Positions 1 to 11,217 of a stretch of DNA of 64,000 bases are shown piece after piece. The first letter of the stretch is position 1, and every line of letters begins with the position of its first letter. Made by a program: the position numbers and the translations under genes. The notes beneath the pieces were generated by a model, which did not search any database, was not told the DNA's origin, and saw only the letters and a program-made list of their open reading frames with translations. This DNA is from Ypsolopha sequella (taxonomy: Eukaryota; Arthropoda; Insecta; Lepidoptera; Ypsolophidae), in the NCBI GenBank assembly GCA_934047225.1, contig OW203986.1, positions 13,519,221 through 13,583,220 of the forward strand. Reading direction: 5' to 3'.

Positions 1-200
1 TATAATTGGCTCAAAAGGACTGTATCCAGAGCCATTAAACAGTGGAAAAAAAAGGATAACATTAATGGTACACAGGAAAGGCTGCAGGTTAGCCAACCAT
101 TGTAAATAAAAATAAATAAAGCCCTAGGGCAAAATAATCAACTTTCTGTTCGGTTTTGATGCATAAAAAGTGGGCCTTTACGAGCACTTGCATTGAAAAT
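1..200 (-). repeat. Dispersed repeat family B, partial copy, inverted
   Basis: This stretch is the reverse complement of 5263-5478 and also matches 60215-60430, with scattered mismatches and small indels. It runs off the left edge of the window. It carries no credible coding content; a short frame across it only reflects the repeat. The element class is unknown. Confidence 0.8.
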
Positions 201-444
201 AATTGTAGTTGCAAAGTTTACATTCACGTAGTTTTTTCAATTACAAAAATAATAATAGATGCTACCTCTGCTGCAAGAATATCTTGCGATGGATGCATCT
301 TGCTTCCTATCCTATTGATTACACTGATGAGGGTGTTGCACGCGCCGGAGCACCTTGCGAAGCCTGATGAAGGTCACTCTTACGTTGACCGAAACGTCGA
401 GTTTTTCTCGCATAAATAATAGTGAGTCTTAGCTGTGTTATCTA
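201..444. other. Unassigned sequence between repeat B and LINE remnant
   Basis: No gene is recognised. The stretch includes a moderately GC-rich part (about 330-410) that may be the upstream part of the adjacent LINE remnant or a separate repeat. Confidence 0.4.
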
Positions 445-905
445 TTTCGTTACACTGATGTGTATTATTCTGATCTCACAGAAGAACTCTTAGACAAGTT
501 AGATCATCTTTTAAATCTCTGTATCAGATACCTATATCTTCGGATTGCGCAAATACGATCTTGTCTCTCAATTTCGTCTCCAGTTATCCGTTATTGTAGA
601 AAATCACACATTCTTTCACTCCTTTATAAAGCTCTCAACAGCCCTTTTTCTCCTCCCGATCTTCGAGACCGGTTCCTCCCTAATGAATCCCTTGGCCGCC
701 CTTAGCAACCGAGTAGAGCTATGCTCCTCCAATTTCCCGAACACAGCACCAACATGTATACAAATTCTTTCACAGTGTCAGCAATCCGCCTGTGGAACAG
801 TCTTCCTCTGGACATCCAACAATCTCCCACCATCTCTACTTTTAAAACCAGAGTCTCTCAACACTATCTACGGCTACAGAATCAGTCACCACACCTGTAA
901 TTTTC
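445..905 (+). pseudogene. Non-LTR retrotransposon reverse transcriptase C-terminal fragment
   Basis: Reading across two overlapping frames gives the typical C-terminal end of a CR1/Jockey-like LINE polymerase: a segment like LLNLCIRYLY followed by LRKYDLVSQFR, then HILSLLYKAL, then a segment like VRLWNSLPLDIQQSPTISTF near 790-845. In live copies these lie downstream of the catalytic RT motifs; the catalytic part is missing here. At least two frameshifts separate the blocks, so the copy is 5'-truncated and dead. The sequence after the last block to about 1210 is AT-rich 3' untranslated DNA with an AATAAA at about 1203; a later A-rich tail occurs at 1429-1445. Membership in a LINE family is recognised from conserved blocks; the clade is uncertain. 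Confidence 0.75.
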
Positions 906-3461
906 ACTTTGTCCCCTGAGTCATCATTGAGTCATCCTTCTCGTAACTACCGATATATTGTTGTATATTTTATTTATGTACAGTATTATACACTAATATG
1001 CATATTACATGTATGTATATTTTTGTATTTATATATATGTATATGATTTATTATTATGCAGACATTATTAACAGTTAATATTAATTAATTAATTAACTTA
1101 TTCGGCACTACCCTTTTAATCTCCACATCACCAAAGGTTAACTGGTAGAGAATACTAATTAGCATTAAGTTCGCCTTTGTGCATTGTAAACTTATTTTGT
1201 ACAATAAAGAATTTACATACATATAAACATGTACCAACACACAGTCATGTAACTAATTAGATTGTATATTATTTTCAATATTTACACAAATTATTTACAT
1301 TTACATGCTCCTCTCTATATTTTTTTCCTCTCATCTTCTCTTTCACCTAAAGGTTTCCTTTTTGATATATCAGCAATTAATTTTTAATGTCCTAGATTTA
1401 TATGTTTTTTTTAAAGTCTGCATTAAGTGTAATAAATAAATAAAAAAGAATTATCCACATCGAAAGGGAATACTAGAGTATTTTCAGCTGTTATCAGCCG
1501 GACCAGAGCGCAGCATCCGGGGTAAGATACCATCACGCTCGCAACCCGATGGTTGTCCAAGATAAAAAAAACTGACTAGACTGTAAAAGTTTGTAATAGG
1601 GCCGTATATTGCAAAACTAGGTTTCCTAACTATCTTGGTCAGCTAATAATTCGATTGGCTAGGCTAGTCCATGATGCCAAGACTGCGAAACTTGCTCTGC
1701 TACTAATGTTGCCTTGGGTTTACTGCTCCGTGGTAGCTTGAAACTAAATTAATTTAAATAGGGTAAAAGTGATTTTCTGTATTAGTAACTACATTGACGG
1801 TGTTTATAAAACGTGCATAAATATTAGTATTTGGTCCATCTGCGCAGTTTTAATACGAGTTTGTGTCATCGTTAAAATGTGTTGCTACCAAAATTTTTTT
1901 TCTGTTATTAAGACTGTACCTGAGCCTAGAGCATGACCAACTCCAGTCTATCTAGGATTCGTTTGAATAAATTCGGACTCTCCTTGTAATGAAAAAAATA
2001 TATTTGGTTTATTAATCTTTTCTCTAGGGATCTTACGTATAAACAATGTACTAAGATTTATACTTTTGTCAAAAAAAAATGTTTTGCACCCTCTTTTTTT
2101 TTTGTTTTCAAACGTTCGCTTGAAGAACGCGGTTAAGAGATCAACTTGATTTTTTTTTCATAAAATAGGTAATAGAAATATGAAGGTATATCACCTAAAT
2201 TCAATATATTTTCCCTACAAAATATTTCAGTATTAGCTAAAAACACACCAATTTGTTGTTTCGCTGCGTGATCACTAGTATTACGCATCTAAGAAAAAGA
2301 GGCCAAAGAGCCAACATATAATCGCCTCTATGAAAAGCAAATAAAGTCTTTGCGATTAGACTTATTGTGCTGGACGGGTAATAAAAAAAGTTGCTAGAGT
2401 ATGCCATCTTCTTAAAACCAGATTGCATGTTCCTGCAAAGGGATCTTAAGGCGATATGCGAAAAAAATACGAGCGTTTCTTTTCTGTTTATTTCATGAAA
2501 TACCCGGAAAATTTTAATAAATTTCTGGTATATGCATTTTAACTATGTAATCTATGGTTTTGAAATTGGAAAACATGTTTGGATAAATTTTCCTCCATAA
2601 AAATAATTGTTGAAATGAGGTCTTAATCAAACACACCTTTTCTCCTCGTTTGATGAACAGGAACCATATACAGAACTCAAACATGTTTTATTAGGTATGT
2701 TTCAACAATATCTAGAGATTTGATATTTGAAATTTTGCTTGCTATTTTAGTTTTTTTCGCTTTTTGGCTTGGAGTGACAGTGACAAAAATAAAATTCATA
2801 TAGCATCTCTCGCTGGGTCACTTTGGGGGAAAATTATGTAACACTTTTGTAAAAAATAATTCGTTTTAAAATTATAGGCTACTTTTCTTGTATTCCCTCA
2901 TATATTTTTTTTCTTTTAAATTGTTTCTGTTGTTTAAGTAGCTTGCTGTGTGTTTTTAAATAACTAGTTACTTTTGTTGGTGTAAAATTATTCCGTGCAT
3001 TAATTTTAGTACTAAGATTTATGTGGAAATGTTTTTGGTTTTATATATTAGCTATTTTTGATTACATTTCTGTGAGAAGTAAAACTGTTTGTTTCCCACT
3101 AAATAAATAAATAAATTCACAGGCATGGCTTCCTAATATGTTAAGTTCTCATTGTCACTAAAACAATAGCTGAATACCTATGCCAGGCACGATCGTGGCT
3201 CGAATCCATTTTACGCGTTAAACAATACAAAACAACATTAACTACTAATCATTGTAAAAAGCTAGCTGATCAAAAAAAAATTAGCATTTATACGATGTAA
3301 CTAGATAATCATTATCTTTTTTGACATATTTTAAAATGTCACCTAGTATCGATTATTGAATTTATTAAAGTACGAAATCCAAAACCCACATAAGTAGGCG
3401 AGCTGTTTTTAGTAAACATAGTCGCAGTTGGTGACTGGGCGTGTTTCCAACGCCGGAATAA
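906..3461. other. AT-rich sequence, no gene seen
   Basis: The first 300-500 bases are probably the 3' tail of the preceding LINE remnant (AATAAA at about 1203; TAAATAAATAAA at about 1430). The rest has no long open frame in any phase and no repeat that I could match elsewhere in the window. Several homopolymer T and A runs occur. Confidence 0.6.
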
Positions 3462-3576
3462 TGTAACAACCCTTATCTACACTTGGAATATGCAAATTCC
3501 GTCGCGGATCAGGACAATCGATTCTCGATTACACTGTCGCGTTTATATCTTAGCCGTTTTTAGAACCCTGTAGGGC

Positions 3577-4059
3577 AGTAAACCTACTTGAATCTTTTTT
3601 AAATTGAATGAGGGATTTTATGAGCCAACCCTGATCGTACACATTATTTTCAGCTTTCATTGGTAGTCTATTCAGATCAGGCAAACATGGGAGATATGGT
3701 GCGGGGGCGTGTCTCTTTCGAATACACCTGGCCTAAAATAGGCTTTCTGCGAGATTTTGTTTTTTGTCGAGCGTCACTTTAGTTTCCATGAAACAGAGAT
3801 GCAAAGAAAGAAGTCTAGTAGTAAACCTACTTGAATCTTTTTTAAATTGAATGAGGGATTTTATGAGCCAACCCTGATCGTACACATTATTTTCAGCTTT
3901 CATTGGTAGTCTATTCAGATCAGGCAAACAAGGGAGATATGGTGCGGGGGCGTGTCTCTTTCGAATACACCTGGCCTAAAATAGGCTTTCTGCGAGATTT
4001 TGTTTTTTGTCGAGCGTCACTTTAGTTTCCATGAAACAGAGATGCAAAGAAAGAAGTCT
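3577..4059 (+). repeat. Tandem duplication of a 243-bp unit
   Basis: Unit 1 (3577-3819) and unit 2 (3820-4059) read the same except for about one substitution (T at about 3690 against A in unit 2) and the junction. The near-identity says the duplication is recent. It lies directly upstream of the TATA box at 4063, an arrangement seen for enhancer-like repeats in LTRs. Confidence 0.95.
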
Positions 4060-4062
4060 GCT

Positions 4063-4073
4063 ATATAAATAGG
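4063..4073 (+). promoter_or_regulatory. TATA box
   Basis: TATATAAATAG is a strong TATA match, placed immediately after the second 243-bp repeat unit and about 140 bases before an AATAAA. No coding sequence follows within a short distance, which fits an LTR U3/R promoter rather than a host gene. Confidence 0.5.
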
Positions 4074-4249
4074 TCTGTTGTTATTTCCTTTTTTTTTTTT
4101 TTTCTCTGTACATAGTTCATATCATGATATAGAACATGGTGTCAATGTCATACTTTTCCTTATTTATTCTTATTTTATAACGTAATGTTATTTATCTGAC
4201 TAATAAAGACGGCCTCACTGCAAGAGGCTGAAATATATCGAATAATACA

Positions 4250-4790
4250 TATTTTATCTACACTCATCTCGTAAAACCCTGATTACGAGCGCAAAAAATG
4301 TGCATAATATCAATTTGTTAACAATCATCTCTAATCCAGAAAAACAAAACAAATTTATTTATTACAGTATTCTTAAAATTTATTGAAAAAGGCGTTACTT
4401 TGCGGAAGTCCATCATGAGTTTGTGGATATTGCAATATTTCATTTGCTGTCGAGCGGTCAAGTGGACAACACATCCCGTGGATGCCTCGTTTAGAGGCGA
4501 AACACGTGTCTATAAGTTTTCTTGCTTGTTATTTGATAGCTTTATTTTGTGCTCGTATTGCTTGCTTTGCTTCTGCATATTTTACGCGGGAGGGTGGGTG
4601 GTGCTTGAGTCTGCATTTTGAATAGCATGGTAGGAGTGTTTAGCGGAATATTGCAAATTATGAATATATCCACAAACTTACAGTCTTCTTAACAATTTTT
4701 TTTCTGCTGTTAAGGAAGGCAAGGAGAAAGTCCATACAGTCATGGTTGAGGTTTTAATATCCTATACCAATGAGGTTTTATATAAATTTG
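4250..4790 (+). repeat. Dispersed repeat family A, copy 1
   Basis: Begins with the family signature (ACTCATCTCGTAAAA, then GATTACGAGC and GTGCATAAT) and continues with the CTTCTTAACAA / TTTTTTCTGCTGTTAA / GAAGGCAAGGAGAA blocks near 4683-4730. The same blocks occur in order at 37190-37800 and 40003-40372. Between the two parts is about 300 bp that I cannot match. Class unknown. Confidence 0.7.
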
Positions 4791-4843
4791 CTTTACAAAA
4801 CAATAGCCGTCCGACCAAGGAGGTTAAGAGTTAGGAAGAGGTT

Positions 4844-5287
4844 ATGAGGTTAGGTTGTAAAGAGGTAACACTTCAATTTATTTTATTTTGGTGGACCAAA
4901 GAAAAAGATTATTCTATGAGGTGGAATATTGAATTTTGGTTGGTTGACGCCTGGTTTATTCGTCCAAGGTTGGCGCCAATGGTGCCATGGATGTTTATGG
5001 AGAAGTTGTACTTTGTTTTTGTGAGCCAAAATTTTCATTTTGCTGGCTTAAATAAAAATAAATGGCTGACAGCAATGAGTGGGAAGGATGATAACTTGAC
5101 TCCACCTGACATTCTGGAAACAGCGACAAAAACCGGCGAAATTTTACTATTTGCCGGCCACATGTATAAGGCGGATAATATAATATATAAAGCGGATATA
5201 ATCATAACAACCAAAAACTATCTTGCTCAAAAAGTAATCTCGCGCACTATCTGTAAGAAATATATTTTTCAATGCAAGTGCTCGTAA
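4844..5287 (+). CDS. Unassigned 147-residue open frame, probably not a gene
   Basis: This is the longest open frame in its area, but its last 8-10 residues are translated from repeat family B and its start lies just after repeat A. The middle (5090-5160) has near-average codon composition and could be a fragment of an old coding exon; I do not recognise it. There is no signal peptide, no membrane segment and no known motif. I list it because the length is slightly unusual for this AT-rich DNA, not because I believe it is expressed. Confidence 0.15.
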   Translation: MRLGCKEVTLQFILFWWTKEKDYSMRWNIEFWLVDAWFIRPRLAPMVPWMFMEKLYFVFVSQNFHFAGLNKNKWLTAMSGKDDNLTPPDILETATKTGEILLFAGHMYKADNIIYKADIIITTKNYLAQKVISRTICKKYIFQCKCS

Positions 5288-5682
5288 AGGCCCACTTTTT
5301 ATGCATCAAAACCGAACAGAAAGTCGATTATTGTGCCTTAGGGCTTTATTATTATAATTTTTTTAATGTATTTACAATGGTTGGCTAACCTGCAACCTTT
5401 CCCGTGTACCATAAATTTTATACTTTTTTGCCACTGTTTAACGGCTCTGGATGCAGTCCTTTTGAGCCAATCATAATTTAAAGTTCAAAAGATTATATAT
5501 TTAATTTTGTTTTATTTCCTCACACTATGCATTGAAAAACGTAGTATGATACACGGGCGTAAGAGCAATAAATTACTCGGTTACGTTTAAAACACTCGCT
5601 ACGCTCGTGTTTTAAATCGTCCTCGAAATTTATTCCTTTTCGCCCTTGTAGTATAAACTACTATTACACTTCTATATGGGTT
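5263..5682 (+). repeat. Dispersed repeat family B, copy with terminal foldback
   Basis: The copy matches 60215-60608 almost end to end. Its last 140 bases (about 5537-5675) form an imperfect palindrome: GTAGTATGATACACGGGCG and neighbouring bases pair with CGCCCTTGTAGTATAAACTAC, around an inner palindrome AAAACACTCG...CGTGTTTT at 5588-5613. The foldback end is also present in the 60-kb copy. Confidence 0.85.
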
Positions 5683-6599
5683 TTGCATTAATACAACGCA
5701 AAACAAAACCTGGTTTTAAATCCTTATCCAAAAAAGGATTTCGAAACAACAACTTTATAGCACTGTTTAATCATTAGAAATGTGACGACTCGGCACCAAT
5801 TAGACAAACGCTCTTTTTACGTCCAAAACTCTTCTTTAAATTATTTTTGAAATGAAACGTGAAAAATGTGTAAATCAACAGTTTCTTCAGCCCCTCACTT
5901 ACAAGTCAAGCTGCTCGGTAGTCCGGGAGCCCAACGCTTCCGCCGCCGCGTGTCGTCGTGTAATTAATTCAATGATCGTCCGCATAATGACTTGCATGTG
6001 GCCGCCCCTTCACTGGGTCCTCACCGAACTAAATCAGTGGACCTTTTAGGGCTTTTGAGAAACTAGATGATTTTTTCCACAAAAATTGCAATTAATTGAC
6101 AGTTTATAGACCGGCGAATGAACACATTGAAGTCAGTGAAATTGTATGGTGTTAAATCATTCATTAGGACTTTTCAATAAAACCATGAACAATGCCATAT
6201 TAAGGGACCGCTGCCCCCTAATGTCTTTTCAATTATTAAGTAAATTTTACAACCTTTGGGACAACAGCCATCCCTTAATATAGATTGTCATGTATTGAAT
6301 TCAAAGGTTTTCCACGTAATGACTTGCAAGGCAGCCCCTTGGCGTCTCTTTTCCGAACTAATGTGGAAAACCTTTTTGGGCCTTTAAAATTGATACGCAG
6401 GGTCGAGATATCAATTGAGTTTGGTCATATTTAAAACCCTTGTCTAAAAAAGAATAGACAGCGAAATGTATCAAACTGAGTGTGTAGAAAGTATTTTAAT
6501 TTCAAGGCGAAATGTTAATAAAATATTAGAATGTGGTTTGTGAAAAGTACTTTCTTAATTATAATACACTACAATTTTGCTAAATACAACGAGTAGGTA
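5683..6599. other. No gene; diverged internal duplication
   Basis: Two related blocks (about 5985-6055 and 6315-6395) share AATGACTTGCA, CCGAACTAA and a TTTTAGGGC/TTTTTGGGC ending, so this is probably a decayed repeat. No coding signal is recognised. Confidence 0.45.
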
Positions 6600-6604
6600 A
6601 GTAC

Positions 6605-7190
6605 ATATATAAATATATACACATATATCAGGAGATTCGCCTCCACGTTTCCTACTACTTATTTCATCGACATACATGCAAAAAGAAATTATAAATACAG
6701 CACACGTAACACATGCAACAAGATGGCGGCGCCACAAACAGCACAACACATCACATATGATGCGAAAGTGCTGCCATTTTAGAAAAGAAACTATTACTTA
6801 CCGACCAGAATAAATATTGAAAGTCTGCTCAATTGAATGTCTAGAAATAGCAATGAACTGTTTATAAATAGCATAGTTTTATAGACAACGTCTTCGATGA
6901 GCTACAGTTTTAACTAAAACGGTCACTTTTGGTATAAATTAAATTGTAGCTAGAAAAAGAAATTGCTAAGGCAGTTAATTGAGCAGATTTTTAATAATTT
7001 TAGTCTAGTAAGTAAGAAATGTTTTTTTATCTAAGGTAGCAGCACTTTCGTAGCATATGCAAAATAAAAATGGAAACGCCTTTACATTAACATTAGGTCT
7101 AGTATGAGGCCTATTATTTGCCTCATACGTTCGCAAGCGCCACGCCCCCTTACCATATCTCCTGATATCTGTGCATATATATACTACCCC
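6605..7190. mobile_element. MITE-like element with long degenerate inverted repeats
   Basis: The outer parts pair with each other: ATCAGGAGAT at 6629 with ATCTCCTGAT at 7158, and an inner pair near 6757-6790 (CATATGATGCGAAAGTGCTG) with 7035-7062 (CAGCACTTTCGTAGCATATG). Two separated matching blocks in the same inverted order suggest one foldback element about 590 bp long. No target duplication was settled, and it has no coding sequence. Confidence 0.5.
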
Positions 7191-7580
7191 CATGTAGCAA
7201 AATTTCTAACGTTTATAGCGTCAGCGTCTTCTTAAAAGCCGTTTAGCAGACGGACTCACCATTTTCTAATTAAACAAAACTGAATACATAAATTTAAAAT
7301 TTGTAAATAGCTTTTCGGGTTTTTCACTATCCCCTTGCTAAACGACTCTGTCGTATTTTAGCGCACCAATGGTTGACTAACGCATAACAATATAGCCTCG
7401 GAATCGTTAAAGACGCAAGAAGACATTTCATTAATAAAACTATTTTAGCGAAATAATTCAGTTGTCAGTTATTTCGGAACCTATAAAGTAATTACGGAGC
7501 CAGCATAATAGACAGGCTACCTAAAGCACAAAATAACCACTTACAAAAGATTCACTCCGCATAACTAGCGAAATCAGGGT
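7191..7580. other. Intergenic, nothing recognised
   Basis: AT-rich with no long frame and no repeat match in the window. Confidence 0.5.
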
Positions 7581-7691
7581 CACGCACACATAGACGCGTA
7601 CGTACGACGATCTCGGTCGAAGTCGCTCGAATGTCAATATTAAATTCTGCCGAGATCATCATTCGTACGCGTCTATGCATGTGTGCGTCTG
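7581..7691. repeat. Inverted repeat of about 37-bp arms
   Basis: The left arm ACGCACACATAGACGCGTAC... and the right arm ...GTACGCGTCTATGCATGTGTGCGT pair, apart from a 4-base insertion and a few mismatches, and both include GATCTCGG/CCGAGATC at their inner ends. The loop is about 35 bases. It is CpG-rich compared with its surroundings. Confidence 0.8.
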
Positions 7692-8395
7692 TTTTCGCTC
7701 GTTGTATGGAGTCGGCCTTCTGGTAGTATCTACATATTTTGTGCCTAAAGCCTATCTATTGGTATAGCTTGGCCAGGTAATCGTGCTTTAACTTTACCCT
7801 GATATATTTTAATGATATACATGATGATAATTTTTCATAACCGTGTCAATTCAAGTTTATTGTGGCACAATTCCAGTATTTTTTAACGCGTCAAAGCCGT
7901 TAAAATCATAAATAGGGGTTTGAACTGCAGGCTACATTAATTGGGGCAAAACTACGGACCCAGAAAGGGCGTCAACCATGAGCGCTCGCTAATCTCTACG
8001 GAGAATTCTCGGCAGACGTTTTTGTAAACACACACACATACATACTCTCACGGAAACGGAAGCAGCGGCATTTTTGGCAGTGTCATTGCTCCAGTTTAAA
8101 CGTTTCAGCCATTAATCTTTCGGTTTGGTATTGCATTCAGATTTTCAGTTAGGCGTCATTTGTTTGTAGTTAGTTCCAAGTGGTGTCTAAGAAATATTCT
8201 GGTTTATTCTGTTGGTAAAAAAGTGTTTGTTTTGTTTTGAGAACACAGTCATGTTTGTGTAAATTATTATGAATACATGGTTTCTTTTGAATAATTACAT
8301 ATTTACGTAATACTGCTATACTATTTCGTTTCCTAATTGGCTACTTAACCAACATTAATTTGATTAGTAACAAAATATTAAAAAGTAGTTACAAC
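7692..8395. other. Intergenic, nothing recognised
   Basis: No open frame above background and no repeat match. Confidence 0.5.
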
Positions 8396-8652
8396 GAGCA
8401 TAATACAACTTTTAGCTAAGAGTAATGTATACCAATAGTTAATTTTACAGTATTTTTAATGATATTATAGTAACTTCAAAATAATGGAATTTTCCATAAC
8501 AGCGAACTTAGAATTTTGTAATTAAATTTTTCTGACTCCACTCTTATGGAAAATACAATTATTTTGAAGCTACTTTATTATTAAAAATACGGTAATGCTT
8601 ATAGTGAACTATTGGTATACAATGCTTTTAGCTAAAAGTTGTATTTTGCCGG
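8396..8652. mobile_element. Foldback MITE with arms of about 115 bp
   Basis: The left arm holds ATACAACTTTTAGCTAAGAG, GTATACCAATAGTT and CTTCAAAATAAT. The right arm has the reverse complements in reverse order (ATTATTTTGAAG, AACTATTGGTATAC, TTTTAGCTAAAAGTTGTAT). A related fragment, with ATACAACTTTTATCTAAG and a nearby GATTCTCCGGATTTGTA, is at 54385-54465; the mirror of the latter (ATAAATCCGGAGAATC) lies at 8677, so the full element may extend past these bounds. Confidence 0.7.
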
Positions 8653-8727
8653 TATAATTATTTCTTAATCTCTTGTTATAAATCCGGAGAATCGACCCTT
8701 ATGGAAGTGTGCTGAAATAATACAAAA

Positions 8728-9252
8728 CTGGACAAGTGCGAGTCGGGCTCGCGCACTGAAGGGTACAATGCGGGTACGGAATCCTCAAAATATTATGGTA
8801 AATAATAACAATATAAAGGTTATAGCAACATTAAGGCGGCAAAAAACAAGGCAGTAAAATAGTAGCATCTGACAAATTATTGACACCTCCTCAGTGCGCA
8901 GCCCTAATTTTTACTATTTGTTGTTTTACATTAGTTAGAGTATGTACTACAATCTCACCAAATTTAAGATTTGTGGATACGTATTACGGTAAAGATATAG
9001 CTGAAACTATTAAAGGTTGAGAAAATTCAATATTTTTATGTATTCTGTGAAAATTTCAACTGTGGCTGTGATAAACGGATTGATAGACAGACGGACAGAC
9101 AGACAAACAGACGGACAGTGGAGGCCTATTAATAAGGTCTCGTTTGGCATCCTTCGGGTATGGAATCATAAAAAATAATTTCAACTGTGGCTATCATTAC
9201 TCTGAAGCTGTAGAACGGGCGGACAGACGGACAAACAGACAGATAGACAGAC

Positions 9253-9292
<40 letters not shown>

Positions 9293-9345
9293 GGACAGCG
9301 GAGGCTCTCGTTTGGCATCCTTCGGGTACGGAACCCTAAAAAATA
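8728..9345 (+). repeat. Lepidoptera-type GAGTCGGACTCGC repeat, long copy with duplicated end
   Basis: Starts with ACAAGTGCGAGTCGGGCTCGCG and ends with GGTACGGAACCCTAAAAA, the two ends that define this family in the window. The 3' part is present twice (about 9050-9173 and 9176-9345), each with AATTTCAACTGTGGCT, a GACA-rich tract and TCTCGTTTGGCATCCTTCGG. Frames that run through it are low-complexity artefacts. Confidence 0.8.
9212..9299. repeat. (GACA)n microsatellite
   Basis: About 20 units of GACA with a few GATA and GACG variants, grown from the GACAGACGGACAG segment that every member of this repeat family carries in short form. Confidence 0.95.
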
Positions 9346-9977
9346 ACATAATGTTATCATCATCATCGAATTATTATTCTTTTATTGAACGTGATGAATT
9401 ATGTATGAACAAATAATTTTCGAAATATAATACGATTCAGACAGACAGACAAATAAAACTATCTTTTTAGACTGCTAAAATTTCAGTAAATATAAAAAAA
9501 AAAAATCGCCACTTAATCTAGTTCTAAGTCTTTAAATTATCATTGTACTATCATCAACTCTTTGTTTAAACCTTTAATAAACCCTCACACCTTTTAGTAT
9601 TAAATTTTAGTAGTCAACCACTTTCGAGTCTTAACTGTAGAGAATACAAGGTCTTAAGTTCTCCAGAACTAGATATAGAACCTACCGATGTTAGGACGTA
9701 ATACCTAGATTACAAAGTCACCCCTTCTTACCTGAAACTTAGGTTGTATTTAGAGTTGTATTTCTAAGGAACTTTATACCCTTTGTACTGTCAGGAAAGT
9801 TGAATTCTGACCTATTTCGCTTATCAAGTTCAGAATTAGAAGATTTACAGATTTCCTTTTCTTACTTTGGTAAGTTTTATCTCACTAGTGACCTAGAGTC
9901 TCTGAACTAAAGCTATAGGAAATCTTGGGATTGAGGGTCACATGAAAGGTCTACATGCTTAAATGTCGAGACACGAC
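9346..9977. other. Intergenic, nothing recognised
   Basis: No gene or matched repeat; a short second GACA run is at 9437-9452. Confidence 0.5.
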
Positions 9978-10069
9978 TTAGTTGAATCACAAGTGCAAGG
10001 AGCGTGACATACTGTTTAATCGCAAAAGCATCGTGTCACGCTCCTCGCACTAATGACACAACTAAGCCG
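9977..10069. repeat. Inverted repeat, 33-bp arms
   Basis: CTTAGTTGAATCACAAGTGC / AAGGAGCGTGACA pairs with GTGTCACGCTCCTCGCACTAATGACACAACTAAG (written in pieces; four mismatches). The loop is about 25 bases. The shape fits a foldback element or a hairpin transcript. Confidence 0.75.
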
Positions 10070-10597
10070 CGTTGTGCGCGATTAAACACTGTGCTACGGG
10101 TACTGCACTGACTGCGTCCGCAGAAAATAGACACTCGCTCGCTTGAAAACGAATTTGGAAAGAATTCGTGACTCTTTTACCCATGAAACTTTACAGAAAT
10201 TAAAATTTATATTTTCAATTTTTTTTCAAGAATCCTTTGTCGTCCCAGAGTTTCTGAACGTGCCTCCCTATAGGAATAAATGAATGAAGATAGGAGACAA
10301 AATTATCCACATCCAAAACTGCATTATCATAATAGGTACCTTACATAGAGCAGACATCTTTGCTAGTCTACTGGTTCAAAAATTTTACTGCTGGCATTAC
10401 GTACCTGAAACAAAAATATATTATAATTAATACAATAAATAAGAAGAAGACCGACACTGTCTTCCTTAAAGAAGCCTCTCCCTTTAACTTATTGAAAGAG
10501 CGCTGTTTGCCTTTTCTGTAGGGAGCAAAAGTGGTATCACATCCAGTTGCTGTATGGAAAAACAGGAGGTAGTTACGGAGGAATAAGCGATTTGTGA
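10070..10597. other. Intergenic, nothing recognised
   Basis: No gene recognised; short frames here look random. Confidence 0.4.
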
Positions 10598-10702
10598 AAT
10601 CACTGAATGGCAAGGGCAGGAAATAGCGAGAGAGAAATGAAAAATTGCAATCCGTCTCATTTCTACCTCGTTATTTCCTGCCCTTGTCATTCTGTGATTT
10701 AT
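10598..10702. repeat. Compact hairpin, about 105 bp
   Basis: The arms AATCACTGAATGGCAAGGGC + AGGAAATAGCGAG and CTCGTTATTTCCTGCCCTTG + TCATTCTGTGATT pair with only a few mismatches over about 45 positions, leaving a loop of about 15-20 bases. The size resembles a miRNA precursor but equally a very short MITE. Confidence 0.75.
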
Positions 10703-10777
10703 GTTAGCTTATTTTTTAAGCATTGTGTTATATATTAACTATTATTCAAAGCATAAATTAATTAAATCGACCAAAAG

Positions 10778-11212
10778 CAGTAGGGAATTCAAGCCAAAAA
10801 ACAACATTCGGTTGAAATTTTTTTTCATATAGAAGTTTTTGGTATGAAAAAGAAATATGTTGCAAACGTTTTGTAAGCGTTAATAATTTATAATAAAAAA
10901 ATTCAATATTTTTGGTTTGGCCATAAACGAGGACGTAGGCTTTAGATTTTAGAAAGTACCCATTTTGCAATACCAAGCCCCTTATGATAAAGTTGCGGAA
11001 TCCGGAAACCGGCAATAGTACTCGTCCATTCGAACAACTTTTACTATAGAGCTAAACCTAGAATTGCGAAAAAAAAATCAGCTGTTCCTTGAAAAAGTTA
11101 CATAGCTATCCGACTTTGTTCTCAATTTTTTTTCACTGAAAGTTGTTTCTTTATCTATCTATCACTACTATCACCAGTTTTCGGCTTCCGCAACTTCATC
11201 TTAGCACCCTGT
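10778..11212. repeat. Repeat family C, copy 1, with foldback right half
   Basis: The left half (GTAGGGAATTCAAGCCAAAA ... AAACGAGGACGTAGGCTTTAG ... GAAAGTACCCAT) recurs at 44846-45030. The right half (10990-11205) is a foldback beginning AAAGTTGCGGAATCCGGAAA and ending TTTTCGGCTTCCGCAACTT, related to 61931-62170. A frame on the minus strand across the left half has no recognisable product. Confidence 0.75.
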
Positions 11213-11217
11213 ACAAA

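Larger units (their letters stand above)
3462..4240 (+). mobile_element. Candidate solo LTR (or other promoter-bearing repeat)
   Basis: The segment starts TGTAACAACCC, as insect gypsy-type LTRs often do. It contains a tandem 243-bp duplication followed by a clean TATA box (TATATAAATAG at 4063), then an AATAAA at 4202. This order (repeats, TATA, polyadenylation signal) is what an LTR shows. AATAA flanks both sides (3457-3461 and 4241-4245) and could be a 5-bp target duplication. Against this, the proposed right end is CG rather than CA, and AATAA is common in such AT-rich DNA. No internal retroviral genes are near, so it would be a solo LTR. The boundaries are tentative. Confidence 0.35.

Noticed and set aside
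5084..5113. Possible short start MADSNEWEG as a first exon
   Set aside because: It ends at a TGA after nine codons with no splice donor in place.
1..5480. Inverted repeats at 1-200 and 5263-5478 as ends of one 5.4-kb transposon
   Set aside because: A third copy at 60 kb extends well past the matching part, and the interior is unrelated LINE and LTR-like debris; independent insertions explain it better.
9144..9416. Frames of 61-90 residues rich in DRQT or VCLS
   Set aside because: They translate the (GACA)n microsatellite.
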